Shown: positions 27,694-37,036, counted from the first letter of the stretch. The stretch is DNA of 64,000 nt from Paenibacillus sp. 1781tsa1 (GCF_024159265.1 NZ_JAMYWY010000001.1:1178001-1242000); one strand, 5' to 3'. Numbers and translations: made by a program. The notes: generated by a model not told the origin, from the letters alone.

Positions 27694-27702
27694 GGAGGTG
27701 AT
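27694..27702 (+). promoter_or_regulatory. Second SD-like sequence in the GH6 leader, no gene
   Basis: GGAGGTGAT is fully complementary to the 16S 3' end, but no start codon lies within 20 bases downstream. It may bind a 30S subunit and protect the leader, as described for STAB-SD in cry3A mRNA. That role is inference. Confidence 0.35.
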
Positions 27703-27803
27703 ACAACCAACTCATCCGAACGTTCTCTTCGTGCTAAGCATCATAATGACACAGAGGATCAGACATGAGTACAACCCAATCTAACTAAAGGAAAGGTGGA
27801 ACT

Positions 27804-30245
27804 ATGAAGACTAAATTGAAAACCAAATCAAGAGGTAAGAAGATCCTGCGCAAAGGAGTAAAGCAAATGTTGGCGGCAACACTGCTGGCGGCGGGGATTT
27901 TCCCGGGGATGTCTCCGGGCTTGACTCAGGCGGCTGAAGCACATGTGGATAATCCATTTGTAGGGGCCACGGCTTATCTGAACCAGGACTATTCGGCTCT
28001 CGTGGATACGTCCATTGCGCTGACCAACGATGCATCGCTGAAGGCCCAGATGGAGACGGTCAAATCGTATCCAACCGCAGTATGGGTTGACCGCATTGCT
28101 GCAATCTATGGTGGCCCAGACAACGCTGGTCGCAAAAGTGTAGAGGAACATCTTGATGCCGTTCTGGCCCAAAAGAAACCTGGTACACCAATCACGGCTT
28201 CATTCGTTATCTATAACTTGCCTGGACGGGATTGTCATGCACTTGCATCCAATGGTGAACTTCCACTAACACAGGCAGCACTGCAGACATATAAAACGGA
28301 TTATATTGATGTGCTCGCAGATATCTTCGCAGATCCGAAGTATCAGGATATTCGCATTATCGCCGTCATTGAACCGGACAGTCTGCCTAACCTTGTGACC
28401 AATCTGAGTACGCCAGCTTGTGGCCAAGCCAGCTCAACAGGTATCTATGAGGCGGGTGTGAAATATGCACTGGACAAGCTGCACGCCATTCCGAATGTGT
28501 ACAACTATCTGGATATCGGTCACTCCGGCTGGCTTGGATGGGATAACAACCGCTCTGCAGCAGTCGCGCTGTATACAAGTGTTGTACAAGGGACAGCCGC
28601 GGGTCTGAGCAGTGCAGATGGTTTCATTACGAATACAGCGAACACCACACCGTTGGGAGAGCCGAACCTGTCCAACCCGGATCTGAATATCGGTGGACAA
28701 CCGATTAAATCGGCCAAGTTTTATGAGTGGAATCCATATTTTGACGAAACCGATTTCACTGCTGCGCTGTATGCCGATTTCGTACAAGCCGGCTGGCCAA
28801 GCAGCACAGGTTTCCTGATCGATACTAGCCGGAACGGCTGGGGTGGGGTAGACCGTCCAACATCGGCTACGGGCAGCAACATCAATGATTATGTGAATTC
28901 CGGACGTGTAGATCGCCGGGAGCATCGGGGGAACTGGTGTAATGCCAGTGGAGCTGGCATAGGGGAAGTCCCTAAAGCAGCGCCAGGACCAGCGCATCTG
29001 GATGCTTATGTCTGGGTGAAACCTCCGGGTGAATCAGATGGCTCCAGTTCCGAAATTCCGAATAACGAAGGCAAAGGTTTCGACCGGATGTGTGATCCAA
29101 CCTTCACCACTCGGGATGGTGTATTAACAGGTGCATTGCCTAATGCTCCGGTATCGGGTCACTGGTTCCATGATCAATTCGTGGCATTGGTGAAGAACTC
29201 ATTCCCTGTGCTGCCTGCAAGTAACGGTGGCAATCCTCCGGGCGGTAATACCGCTCCGGCAGCACCCACAGCATTGACAGCTACTGCCGGTAACGCTCAA
29301 GTCTCCTTAACGTGGACTGCTTCTGCAGGTGCAACGAGTTATAGCGTGAAAAGGGCACTGAGTGCGTCAGGTCCATTCACAACAGTTGCTGCCAATGTGA
29401 GTGGAACGTCTTACAGCAATACCGGTCTGATCAATGGCACAACCTATTATTATGTAGTAACGGCAACGAATGCTGTAGGTGAAAGTGTCAACTCTGCCAC
29501 AGCAACAGCTACACCGTTTGCAGGTGTAACGGCGCCAGCTGCACCGACTGCGCTCACAGCAACTGCAGGCAATGCACAGGTGAGCCTGACGTGGACCGCT
29601 TCTACAGGTGCAACAAGTTATAATGTGAAACGCGCACTGAGTGCGTCAGGTCCGTTCACAACGATCGCCGCGAATGTGAGTGGTACGTCCTACACGAACA
29701 CTGCCCTCACGAACGGTACGACGTATCATTATGTGGTAAGTGCAGTGAATACAGCAGGGCAAAGTGCCGATTCCGCTGTAGCTTCCGCGACACCTCAAAG
29801 TGTCGTTGTACCGACAAGTGACCTTGTCCTGCAATATCGTGCTGGAGATACCAATGCTCAAGATAGCCAGATCAAACCGTATTTTAACATCAAAAATCTG
29901 GGTAGTACGGCTGTGAATCTGAGTGATCTGAAGATCCGGTATTACTTCTCCAAAGAAGGCTCGGCTGCAATGGATTCTGCTATTGATTACGCTCAAGTTG
30001 GCGGAGCCAATATCCAGCGGACCTTCACAGACTCGTATGTGGAACTGAGCTTCACATCTGGCGCTGGCAGCATTCAGGCTGGTGGGCAGACTGGAGACAT
30101 CCAGCTTCGTATGTACAAAACAGACTGGTCCAACTTTGATGAGACGAATGATTACTCCTTCGATCCAACGAAAACATCCTATCAGGATTGGAACAAAGTA
30201 ACACTCTACCAAGGTGGAAACCTGGTATGGGGCATTGAGCCTTAA
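27804..30245 (+). CDS. Secreted GH6 cellobiohydrolase/endoglucanase with two Fn3 and CBM3
   Basis: An 813-residue secreted enzyme with a long basic signal peptide (cleavage near TQAAEA). The GH6 catalytic domain spans about 48-470, with catalytic-acid Asp192 in IEPDSLPNL, plus YLDIGHSGWLGW and the conserved-Cys segment LPGRDCHALASNGELPL. Two nearly identical Fn3 modules (about 484-668) and a C-terminal family 3 cellulose-binding module (LQYRAGDTNAQDSQIKP) follow. It cleaves beta-1,4-glucan from cellulose. AAGGAAAGGTGG precedes the ATG. It has a single-gene unit with its own promoter, leader and terminator. Exo versus endo mode cannot be decided from sequence. Confidence 0.95.
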   Translation: MKTKLKTKSRGKKILRKGVKQMLAATLLAAGIFPGMSPGLTQAAEAHVDNPFVGATAYLNQDYSALVDTSIALTNDASLKAQMETVKSYPTAVWVDRIAAIYGGPDNAGRKSVEEHLDAVLAQKKPGTPITASFVIYNLPGRDCHALASNGELPLTQAALQTYKTDYIDVLADIFADPKYQDIRIIAVIEPDSLPNLVTNLSTPACGQASSTGIYEAGVKYALDKLHAIPNVYNYLDIGHSGWLGWDNNRSAAVALYTSVVQGTAAGLSSADGFITNTANTTPLGEPNLSNPDLNIGGQPIKSAKFYEWNPYFDETDFTAALYADFVQAGWPSSTGFLIDTSRNGWGGVDRPTSATGSNINDYVNSGRVDRREHRGNWCNASGAGIGEVPKAAPGPAHLDAYVWVKPPGESDGSSSEIPNNEGKGFDRMCDPTFTTRDGVLTGALPNAPVSGHWFHDQFVALVKNSFPVLPASNGGNPPGGNTAPAAPTALTATAGNAQVSLTWTASAGATSYSVKRALSASGPFTTVAANVSGTSYSNTGLINGTTYYYVVTATNAVGESVNSATATATPFAGVTAPAAPTALTATAGNAQVSLTWTASTGATSYNVKRALSASGPFTTIAANVSGTSYTNTALTNGTTYHYVVSAVNTAGQSADSAVASATPQSVVVPTSDLVLQYRAGDTNAQDSQIKPYFNIKNLGSTAVNLSDLKIRYYFSKEGSAAMDSAIDYAQVGGANIQRTFTDSYVELSFTSGAGSIQAGGQTGDIQLRMYKTDWSNFDETNDYSFDPTKTSYQDWNKVTLYQGGNLVWGIEP
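29253..29799 (+). repeat. Two direct Fn3-coding repeats within the GH6 gene
   Basis: Two 279-bp-phased units (starting 29253 and 29532) encode Fn3 modules sharing long identical stretches such as TATAGNAQVSLTWTAS and RALSASGPFTT. They probably arose by recent duplication and serve as linkers between catalytic domain and CBM3. Confidence 0.85.
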
Positions 30246-30372
30246 GAGGAACGTTATAACTAACGTAACTAATGAAGGTAAGGTCGTGAGAAGTGAAGTT
30301 CTCACATGAACAATGTATGTATAATCGCTTGAAGATCCGGAATTAGGGATGTAAGAGCGGGCGTATCAGGCT

Positions 30373-30422
30373 GGGCTGTCCTCTGTTCATGAAAATGAGC
30401 AGGGGACAGCCCTATTTCTTTT
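30373..30422 (+). terminator. Terminator of the GH6 gene
   Basis: GGGCTGTCCTCTG pairs with CAGGGGACAGCCC, then TATTTCTTTTCT. It directly abuts the first box of repeat copy B. Confidence 0.85.
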
Positions 30423-30617
30423 CTAACGAACAGAGGACACGCTATTTAGTTGAATAGATGCATTTGAAAAATCTAACGAATCGTAGACACGCTATTTAGT
30501 TAATTTGGGTAGATTTTGATCCTCTTAGACTCGTTTTGGTCCAAATAAGGTTACTGAGATTCGTTAGGATTCGTTGTTGAAGTTTCACGCCCTTATAGGG
30601 TGTATGAGATTCGTTAG
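30423..30617. repeat. 195-bp four-box inverted element, copy B
   Basis: Forward boxes begin at 30423 and 30473; reverse boxes end at 30567 and 30617. Spacing is 50, 95 and 50 bp, identical to copy A. The boxes begin CTAACGAA and share CGCTATTTAG or CTTATTTGG about 18 bases in. Sequence between boxes differs from copy A. It follows a terminator immediately. Confidence 0.85.
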
Positions 30618-30857
30618 AAAAATGGGCGGTGAGCCTGAATCATGCTTCAGCTTGAATCGTTCATCGGTTTGATTTCCAAAATGACTCCTAAAAACACTGA
30701 TTATTAATCGTTTTGGACGGATATTTGCCTAGGGTCTGGCAGGCAGGATGTATATAATAGAACCGGATGGGCGGGATCACCTCGCTCAGATTGGAAAGAG
30801 AATGAAAGGAGGACCGCACTCTGGCAGTCGGGCAAGCTGATTTCTCTTTTTTAATTT

Positions 30858-30871
30858 TGTAAGCGCAATCA
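30858..30871 (+). promoter_or_regulatory. cre-like site upstream of the PL11 lyase
   Basis: TGTAAGCGCAATCA matches 13 of 14 positions of the cre consensus. It lies 110 bp before the lyase start codon, consistent with CcpA repression of a pectinase gene. Confidence 0.55.
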
Positions 30872-30980
30872 TTAAAGTTTGGAATCATTCGTTGAAGAGG
30901 TCTGTACGGGTAATCGAACGTTCAATCATCATCGAAGTGTATCAGCATCATCTATTCTGTCTCAAGGAGCGTGAAGGTGG

Positions 30981-33392
30981 ATGAACTCAGAAACAACAGC
31001 GCCGGTACATAAGGGGTCGGCTTCAGGTCAGCAATCCGGTCGCAGGAAGGCACGGTTGCCACTTGCAGCCAAGGTACTCTCTTCGGCACTCAGCGTAGCT
31101 TTGCTTATTGGAGGAACAGCGGGAATCACTGGAGCCGAAGCTTCGAATGGAAATAGTACAACGGAGAGTGGCCTGCAATCACATAAGGGGGGCAGTCACT
31201 TGAAAGAGATTCAACTGGAATATCTGGATCGGGGGGTGGTGGCTGCATCCACATCTGAAGGTGTGTTTCTCAGCTGGAGATTACTTGGTGACGAGGCCAC
31301 AGGGTATAGCGATAAAGGGCTGACAGGTACGGACTTTAACGTCTATCGTGATGGCAAAAAGATCGCTACGGTCACGGAAAGCACCAACTATGTAGATGGC
31401 ACAGGTAAATCCTCTTCCCGTTATGAAGTGGCAGCGGTGAACAAAAAGGGTAAGGAGAGCAAACGCAGTGCATCCGTCAAACCTTGGGCGAACGGCTATG
31501 TGGACATTCCATTGCAGAAACCGGCCGATGGCGTGACGCCTGCCGGCGAAGCCTATACGTATTCCGCCAATGACATGAGCGTGGGTGATGTGGACGGGGA
31601 TGGCCAATATGAGTTTTTCGTCAAATGGGACCCTTCCAATGCCAAGGATGTATCGCAAAAAGGATACACCGGTAAAACCTATGTAGATGCTTACACTCTG
31701 GACGGACAATTGCTGTACCGGATCGATCTTGGAGTCAATATCCGCGCAGGTGCTCATTATACACAGATGTTGGTTTACGATTTTGACGGGGATGGTAAGG
31801 CCGAGATGATGTTTAAGACCGCTCCGGGCACGAAGATAATCCAATATAACAAAAAAGGAAAAGTGACATCCGAGAAGTATATCACCTTACCGAAGGAAGA
31901 TAAGAAGGCAGGCGTGAAGAACGAGGATGACTATCGTTTAAGTGCTGACGGTTACTACGATCATGTGGTGGATATGTTCAAAAACTGGCATAAACACGAA
32001 GAGGTTGTGAAGGGCAACTGGCCTGCGACATTGGAAGAGGCATTTGGAATGGAGAAAAAGTATAACTACCCATTATCTCAGCAGGATGCCGAGAGCTTGG
32101 CCGATTACTTCATTGATGTCTATGCGGTAGAACGCAGCAACCGAAATGAGTTGCGTAAGTTTGAGGGTTTTATCGTGGACGGACCGGAGTACGTTACGGT
32201 ATTTGAAGGGAAATCAGGCAAAGAGCTGGAGACGATCCCCTACGAACCCGAGCGTCATGATGATGGCCTGATGTGGGGCGATTATGCCATGGCACGGATT
32301 GAACCGGGCAATCGGGTGGACCGTTTCCTGGCAGGCGTGGCGTATCTGGATGGCAAGAAACCGTCTGCAATCTTTGCACGCGGATACTATACACGTTCAA
32401 CGATGGTCGCCTACAACTGGGATGGCAAGAAGCTGAAAAAGGAATGGAAAGTGGACAGCGGCTGGACACCGATGAAAAATCCGTTCAATGATGGGCCGCA
32501 TGGCGTGGATGGTACAGATCCGGAGTATGGCTCCATCACTACTCAAGGTGCGCACTATTTCAGTGTGGCGGATGTAGATGGAGACGGCAAACAAGAGATC
32601 ATCTATGGCTCCGCCACGATTGATCATGACGGCAGCGTACTGTACAGCTCCACAGACCTGATGCCAGCCGAAAGTGCTGCACCGGGAACGATTGCCCGTC
32701 TGGGTCATGGGGATGCCCTTCATGTAGCAGATATCGACCCGGATCGTCCGGGACTTGAGATCTTCATGGTTCACGAGGGTGGTCCGTGGGCTCCATATGG
32801 CTACTCCTTGCGGGATGCAAAGACCGGAGAAGTAATCTATGGTGGATACACAGGGAAAGATACGGGACGCGGCATGGTGGGAGATGTTGATCCGACGCGT
32901 CGTGGACTGGAGACTTGGGCTGTAGGTTTATGGACAGCACAGGGTCAGAAAATCAGTGATCAAGCACCGGGAACGAATATGAATATCCGTTGGTCTGGTG
33001 ATATGACGACACAGATCGTAGATGGTGCGATTGATGTTACACCAACCATCAAGGATTGGAATCGTGGCACGTTGCTGACGGCAACAGGCACATTGACCAA
33101 CAATCATACCAAAGGTACACCTTCTCTTGTAGCTGATATCTTCGGGGATTGGCGGGAAGAGATGTTGGTGAGAACCACCGACAGTTCGGCGATCCGTATC
33201 TATCTGAGTACCGATAAGACAGACCGCAAGCTGTACACCCTGATGCATGATGCGATGTATCGCGTGGGCATTGCCGGACAGAACAGTGGATACAATCAGC
33301 CTTCCTATCCGTCCTTCTACATGGCATCGGATATAGACTGGTCCAAAGTAACGCTGCCCAAGTTCTACACGCCAGGTAAAGGCGGGAAATAA
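30981..33392 (+). CDS. Secreted rhamnogalacturonan lyase, PL11 family (YesW-like)
   Basis: An 803-residue secreted enzyme with a signal peptide (hydrophobic core VLSSALSVALLIGGTAGITG, cleavage near AEA). An Ig/Fn3-like segment precedes the eight-bladed propeller of PL11. The calcium-binding repeats DVDGDGQYEFF, DFDGDGKAEMM and DVDGDGKQEII are clearly visible. It cleaves the rhamnogalacturonan I backbone of pectin by beta-elimination. AAGGAG lies 11 bases before the ATG. A strong terminator follows. Adjacent AraC and GH4 genes fit a pectin-degradation cluster. Confidence 0.94.
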   Translation: MNSETTAPVHKGSASGQQSGRRKARLPLAAKVLSSALSVALLIGGTAGITGAEASNGNSTTESGLQSHKGGSHLKEIQLEYLDRGVVAASTSEGVFLSWRLLGDEATGYSDKGLTGTDFNVYRDGKKIATVTESTNYVDGTGKSSSRYEVAAVNKKGKESKRSASVKPWANGYVDIPLQKPADGVTPAGEAYTYSANDMSVGDVDGDGQYEFFVKWDPSNAKDVSQKGYTGKTYVDAYTLDGQLLYRIDLGVNIRAGAHYTQMLVYDFDGDGKAEMMFKTAPGTKIIQYNKKGKVTSEKYITLPKEDKKAGVKNEDDYRLSADGYYDHVVDMFKNWHKHEEVVKGNWPATLEEAFGMEKKYNYPLSQQDAESLADYFIDVYAVERSNRNELRKFEGFIVDGPEYVTVFEGKSGKELETIPYEPERHDDGLMWGDYAMARIEPGNRVDRFLAGVAYLDGKKPSAIFARGYYTRSTMVAYNWDGKKLKKEWKVDSGWTPMKNPFNDGPHGVDGTDPEYGSITTQGAHYFSVADVDGDGKQEIIYGSATIDHDGSVLYSSTDLMPAESAAPGTIARLGHGDALHVADIDPDRPGLEIFMVHEGGPWAPYGYSLRDAKTGEVIYGGYTGKDTGRGMVGDVDPTRRGLETWAVGLWTAQGQKISDQAPGTNMNIRWSGDMTTQIVDGAIDVTPTIKDWNRGTLLTATGTLTNNHTKGTPSLVADIFGDWREEMLVRTTDSSAIRIYLSTDKTDRKLYTLMHDAMYRVGIAGQNSGYNQPSYPSFYMASDIDWSKVTLPKFYTPGKGGK

Positions 33393-33404
33393 TTGAAGTG
33401 CTTT

Positions 33405-33458
33405 AAAGCTCTGGAATCTCCCATGTGTCTCGGCATATGGAGGTTTCAGGGCTTTTTT
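33405..33458. terminator. Terminator after PL11 gene
   Basis: AAAGCTCTGGAATCTCCCAT pairs imperfectly with ATGGAGGTTTCAGGGCTTTTTT over an eight-base loop. It lies between convergent genes. Confidence 0.85.
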
Positions 33459-33534
33459 AGATGAGGATAGGAGGATTGGTGGACATCACTTGGCGTTTTT
33501 CAATCTATCCGTGGTATGTCTTTCTTCTACATCG

Positions 33535-34149
33535 TTAGTTAGAGTCCAGATGCTCGGTAGAAGCGAACGCTTTAATGGTGTATTTACCTTGATCATGGAT
33601 CAAGGTGGTGATGGAGCACTCGGGAATAAGCTGATTCTGCATCGCTATAAAATCGGGATGCCAATCGTTAAGCTCGCGCTCGGTGAAGGTTTGCACCAGA
33701 AAATCAGTAATGAGTCCACCATGTGTAACCACAATAATGTTACTGTTCTCCTGCTCTTCATTAGTCAATTCGGTTAAGCAAGAGGCCAGACGTTCACCAG
33801 CCTGTTTGGCCGAGTCTCCCACAGGTGGAATGTAATTGGGGTCAGACGTACATCGATCCCACATGGCAATAAATTCTTCGAATGACTGATCCGGGCCATC
33901 TCCCCAATTGGCACGTTCGCGCAGGCGGGGATCTACTATTATGGGGGATTGAGTATGGTAGGCAATCCTGCTGGCGGTTTCTTGGGCTCGTCGAAGTGGG
34001 CTGGTCAGGATTTTAATAACAGGAAAGGCAGCTCTGGCAAAATGAAGTGCTGTGGCTTCGGCTTGTAAAGCCCCTTCGGAAGTGAGGGGGACATCACCGA
34101 TTCGTCGTTCTTTGAGGCCGTGCCTCACCAGATGAAAGGTGGTACTCAT
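33535..34149 (-). CDS. Histidine phosphatase superfamily protein (phosphoglycerate-mutase-like)
   Basis: A 204-residue protein with the RHG catalytic motif near the N-terminus (FHLVRHGLKERR), the SPLRRAQETA segment and a second His in VVTHGGLITDF. The phospho-histidine chemistry is conserved. Substrates of this branch range from sugar phosphates to nucleotides and cannot be predicted. AAGGAGG precedes the ATG by ten bases. It is a single gene, convergent with the PL11 lyase. Confidence 0.88.
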   Translation of the reverse strand: MSTTFHLVRHGLKERRIGDVPLTSEGALQAEATALHFARAAFPVIKILTSPLRRAQETASRIAYHTQSPIIVDPRLRERANWGDGPDQSFEEFIAMWDRCTSDPNYIPPVGDSAKQAGERLASCLTELTNEEQENSNIIVVTHGGLITDFLVQTFTERELNDWHPDFIAMQNQLIPECSITTLIHDQGKYTIKAFASTEHLDSN

Positions 34150-34329
34150 GCATAGAAACCTCCTTAAGTAAAAATAGTTATCATAAACGATTAGAATATA
34201 GACTAATTATATATTTGTCTAATTATAAAATACAATCATCATTTTAGTCAGGACGTTTATATCTAACCTACATAATTGTTACAATGGAGAAAAGTGAAGA
34301 TCGATCGTTGAAGGACTGGAGGTATAGAC

Positions 34330-35343
34330 ATGAGCATCTCGAAGCGCTGGACAGGAAGCCTGTATCAGGAGGCATTGCGAACAGAGGATTGTGGTCCGCG
34401 TTTTTACGCGTACTATTATAAGCAATGGGACAACTACCGTATGTCCTATCACAATCATGATTCCATGGAGATTATGTATATTATTTCGGGAATGTGCCGG
34501 GTGGATGTACAGATGCCGGATGGGAGCTCGGAACAGGCTGTTCTGAAAAAAGGGCAGTTCATTATGCTCGATGCTGGCGTCCCGCACCGTTTACTGGTGG
34601 AAGATGGCGTGCCTTGCCGGATGCTCAATGTGGAGTTTGGATTCTCCGGCTCGACAGCCTGTCAGCTGTCCATTCGACAGCTCGTACAGGAAGAGGAAGA
34701 AGTCCATACTTTGCTGGCTAATGCCTCGCCATATCTGGTACTGCCTGACCCGGAAGAGGTGTATCACATTATGAAAAGTCTGGTGCTGGAACTCGATCAG
34801 CGTGGTCTGTTGGAGCAGGGAAGATCGTCTGTCCCAATAGGCGTTATTCCTAGAGAGGATCGAGCACAACATCGCGAAGCCCGGAATCTGTCGTCCCCGG
34901 AACAGGGAATGTTGGTGCGTACGTTGTTCATCCAGTTGATCGTCCGTGTAGCACGTCTGCGTGGGGAAATGAACCGGAGTGCGCCAGATCAGGCGGAGTT
35001 GTATGTCAAGCGCACGATTGAATTCATGCATCATAATATGGATCGAAATATTCAGATGAAGGACATTGCCGCAGCCGTCAATCTGCATCCGGGTTATTTG
35101 CATCGCATTTTCCGTCAGCACACGCAGCGCACACCAACCGATTACCTGACGATGCTTCGGATGGAGAAGGCCAAGATGCTGCTACAGCAGACGAATATTC
35201 CGATTTCTAAGATCTCCGACTATGTTGGAGTAGGGAGTCGTCAGTATTTTCATATGTTATTCAAAAAATATACAGGCCGTACGCCGGTTGAATTTCGCTC
35301 CTCGATGGAACGACATGTCAGTCAATATCCGACGGATGAATAA
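34330..35343 (+). CDS. AraC family transcriptional regulator
   Basis: A 337-residue regulator with an N-terminal cupin sensor (SYHNHDSMEIMYIISG...VLKKGQFIMLDAGVPHRL) and C-terminal AraC double HTH (MKDIAAAVNLHPGYLHRIFRQ; PISKISDYVGVGSRQYFHMLFKKY). CTGGAGG precedes the ATG. It is followed by a GH4 gene on the same strand after 135 bp containing a promoter and cre-like box, so it probably controls that gene and possibly the upstream pectinase. Confidence 0.92.
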   Translation: MSISKRWTGSLYQEALRTEDCGPRFYAYYYKQWDNYRMSYHNHDSMEIMYIISGMCRVDVQMPDGSSEQAVLKKGQFIMLDAGVPHRLLVEDGVPCRMLNVEFGFSGSTACQLSIRQLVQEEEEVHTLLANASPYLVLPDPEEVYHIMKSLVLELDQRGLLEQGRSSVPIGVIPREDRAQHREARNLSSPEQGMLVRTLFIQLIVRVARLRGEMNRSAPDQAELYVKRTIEFMHHNMDRNIQMKDIAAAVNLHPGYLHRIFRQHTQRTPTDYLTMLRMEKAKMLLQQTNIPISKISDYVGVGSRQYFHMLFKKYTGRTPVEFRSSMERHVSQYPTDE

Positions 35344-35353
35344 GTTAGGATTT

Positions 35354-35399
35354 TTGACAACAAGAACTTGAACAGGTCATGATTTTGATAACGCTTCCC
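35354..35399 (+). promoter_or_regulatory. Promoter and overlapping cre-like site of the GH4 gene
   Basis: TTGACA at 35354-35359 with CATGAT 18 bp later is a plausible SigA promoter. TGATAACGCTTCCC at 35386-35399 matches 13 of 14 positions of the looser cre consensus and overlaps the expected start site, suggesting catabolite repression. Confidence 0.5.
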
Positions 35400-35478
35400 C
35401 TATTGGCGTTGGTACAATGATTTCATGAAGAGAGTCATTAACCGAAGCGAAAGATTCGGATTAGGGGAGGATATAAAC

Positions 35479-36984
35479 ATGTCGTTTAAAGTGGCGTTTA
35501 TCGGGGCAGGAAGTATCGGATTCACTCGGGGATTGCTGCGGGATTTGCTGACGGTACCGGAGTTTAACAACATCGAAATTGCGTTTTGCGATATTAGCCA
35601 GCACAATCTGGACATGGTGACTGAGCTGTGTCAGCGGGATATCCGTGAGAATGGATTGAATATTCAGATTCAGCCGACAACGGATCGTAAAGAAGCGTTA
35701 AAAGATGCGAAGTATGTACTGTGTACGATTCGTGTTGGGGGACTGGAAGCTTTTGCAACGGATGTGGATATTCCACTGAAATATGGGGTAGACCAATGTG
35801 TCGGCGATACGCTGTGTGCAGGTGGCATTATGTATGGACAACGCGGAATTGCCGAGATGCTGGACATCTGTAAAGATATTCGTGAACAGAGCGCGCCGGA
35901 CGTGCTGCTCTTGAACTATTCCAATCCGATGGCGATGCTCACATGGGCTTGCAATAAGTACGGCGGTGTACGGACGATCGGACTGTGTCATGGCGTACAG
36001 CATGGTCATCATCAGATAGCGGAAGCTTTTGGCTTGAAAAAGAGTGAAGTGGATATTATCTGTGCCGGCATCAACCATCAGACTTGGTATATTCAGGCTT
36101 CTCATCAAGGCAAAGATCTTACAGTTGACCTGCTCGAAGCCTTCGAAAAACATCCCGAGTATAGCCGCACCGAAAAAGTGCGGATCGATATGCTGCGCCG
36201 CTTCGGATATTACAGTACAGAATCGAATGGTCATCTGAGTGAATATGTGCCGTGGTACCGCAAACGTCCGGAAGAGATTAACGAATGGATCGACCTGGGC
36301 AACTGGATCAACGGAGAGACAGGTGGGTATCTGCGGGTATGCACCGAGGGGCGCAACTGGTTCGAGACGGATTTCCCTAACTGGATGAAGGATGAACCGA
36401 TGCAATTCATTCCCGAAAAACGGGGGGAGGAGCACGGTTCGTACATTATTGAAGGTCTGGAGACGGGACGTGTCTATCGTGGACATTTCAATACCGTTAA
36501 TAATGGAGTCATCTCGAACCTGCCAGATGATGCGATTATTGAGGCACCGGGATATGTGGATCGCAACGGTATTTCCATGCCGCATGTAGGGGATCTGCCA
36601 CTTGGCCCGGCGGCGGTATGTAATGTGAGTATTTCCGTTCAACGTCTTGCGGTTGAAGCAGCGGTGAACGGAGACGACCAATTACTTCGTCAGGCGTTCA
36701 TGATGGACCCGCTCGTAGGTGCCGTATGTAATCCAAAAGAGATCTGGCAGATGGTCGACGAGATGCTGGTTGCACAGGCTCAGTGGCTGCCACAGTACGG
36801 GGATGCGATTGCTGCCGCAGAAGCAAGACTTGCTGCTGGTAATCTTATTCCAACGAAGGAATATGAAGGTGCAGCACGTCTCAAGGTGAAAACCGTTGAA
36901 GAGATGCAACAGGATCGTGATGCTGCCAACAAAAACGCGGGTGAATCCGATAAAGGCAAGGATCGTGAGAAAGTGCAGCAATAG
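35479..36984 (+). CDS. Family 4 glycoside hydrolase, probable uronidase (LplD/MelA-like)
   Basis: A 501-residue NAD+- and Mn2+-dependent GH4 enzyme. The Rossmann motif VAFIGAGSIGFTRG is at the N-terminus; the metal-binding Cys-His is in GLCHGVQHGH, and NYSNPMAM is typical of the family. In GH4 the residue after Cys-His correlates with substrate: Ser for alpha-galactosidases, Gly for uronate-acting members. The Gly here and the neighbouring PL11 lyase favour an alpha-galacturonidase/glucuronidase (inference). GGGGAGG precedes the ATG at 35479. The C-terminal 25 residues are a charged tail of unknown role. No signal peptide, so it is cytoplasmic. Confidence 0.88.
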   Translation: MSFKVAFIGAGSIGFTRGLLRDLLTVPEFNNIEIAFCDISQHNLDMVTELCQRDIRENGLNIQIQPTTDRKEALKDAKYVLCTIRVGGLEAFATDVDIPLKYGVDQCVGDTLCAGGIMYGQRGIAEMLDICKDIREQSAPDVLLLNYSNPMAMLTWACNKYGGVRTIGLCHGVQHGHHQIAEAFGLKKSEVDIICAGINHQTWYIQASHQGKDLTVDLLEAFEKHPEYSRTEKVRIDMLRRFGYYSTESNGHLSEYVPWYRKRPEEINEWIDLGNWINGETGGYLRVCTEGRNWFETDFPNWMKDEPMQFIPEKRGEEHGSYIIEGLETGRVYRGHFNTVNNGVISNLPDDAIIEAPGYVDRNGISMPHVGDLPLGPAAVCNVSISVQRLAVEAAVNGDDQLLRQAFMMDPLVGAVCNPKEIWQMVDEMLVAQAQWLPQYGDAIAAAEARLAAGNLIPTKEYEGAARLKVKTVEEMQQDRDAANKNAGESDKGKDREKVQQ

Positions 36985-37036
36985 TGTTGAGTGTGAATAG
37001 TAGTTTACAAGAATATAGAGAAAGATAGAAACACAG

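Larger units (their letters stand above)
27280..27803. other. Long leader region of the GH6 cellulase gene
   Basis: A 524-bp region without a substantial gene. It contains a near-consensus promoter (27425-27453), an SD-like sequence right at the predicted mRNA 5' end, a five-codon ORF, a short stem plus T-run, a cre-like box and a second SD-like sequence with no start codon. Each is listed separately. Confidence 0.7.
30246..30980. other. Intergenic region with terminator and second 195-bp box element
   Basis: 735 bp without a gene between the cellulase and the rhamnogalacturonan lyase. It holds a terminator (30373-30422), the repeat element (30423-30617) and a cre-like box (30858-30871). The promoter of the lyase is presumably in 30618-30960 but no clear -35/-10 pair was found. 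Confidence 0.65.

Noticed and set aside
29253..29799. Mobile element in the GH6 gene
   Set aside because: The near-identical stretches are in-frame Fn3 modules in the expected linker position, so domain duplication explains them.
35698..36681. 327-codon open frame on the minus strand
   Set aside because: It is antisense to the GH4 gene, whose catalytic motifs are intact. The frame has no start signal and no recognisable fold.
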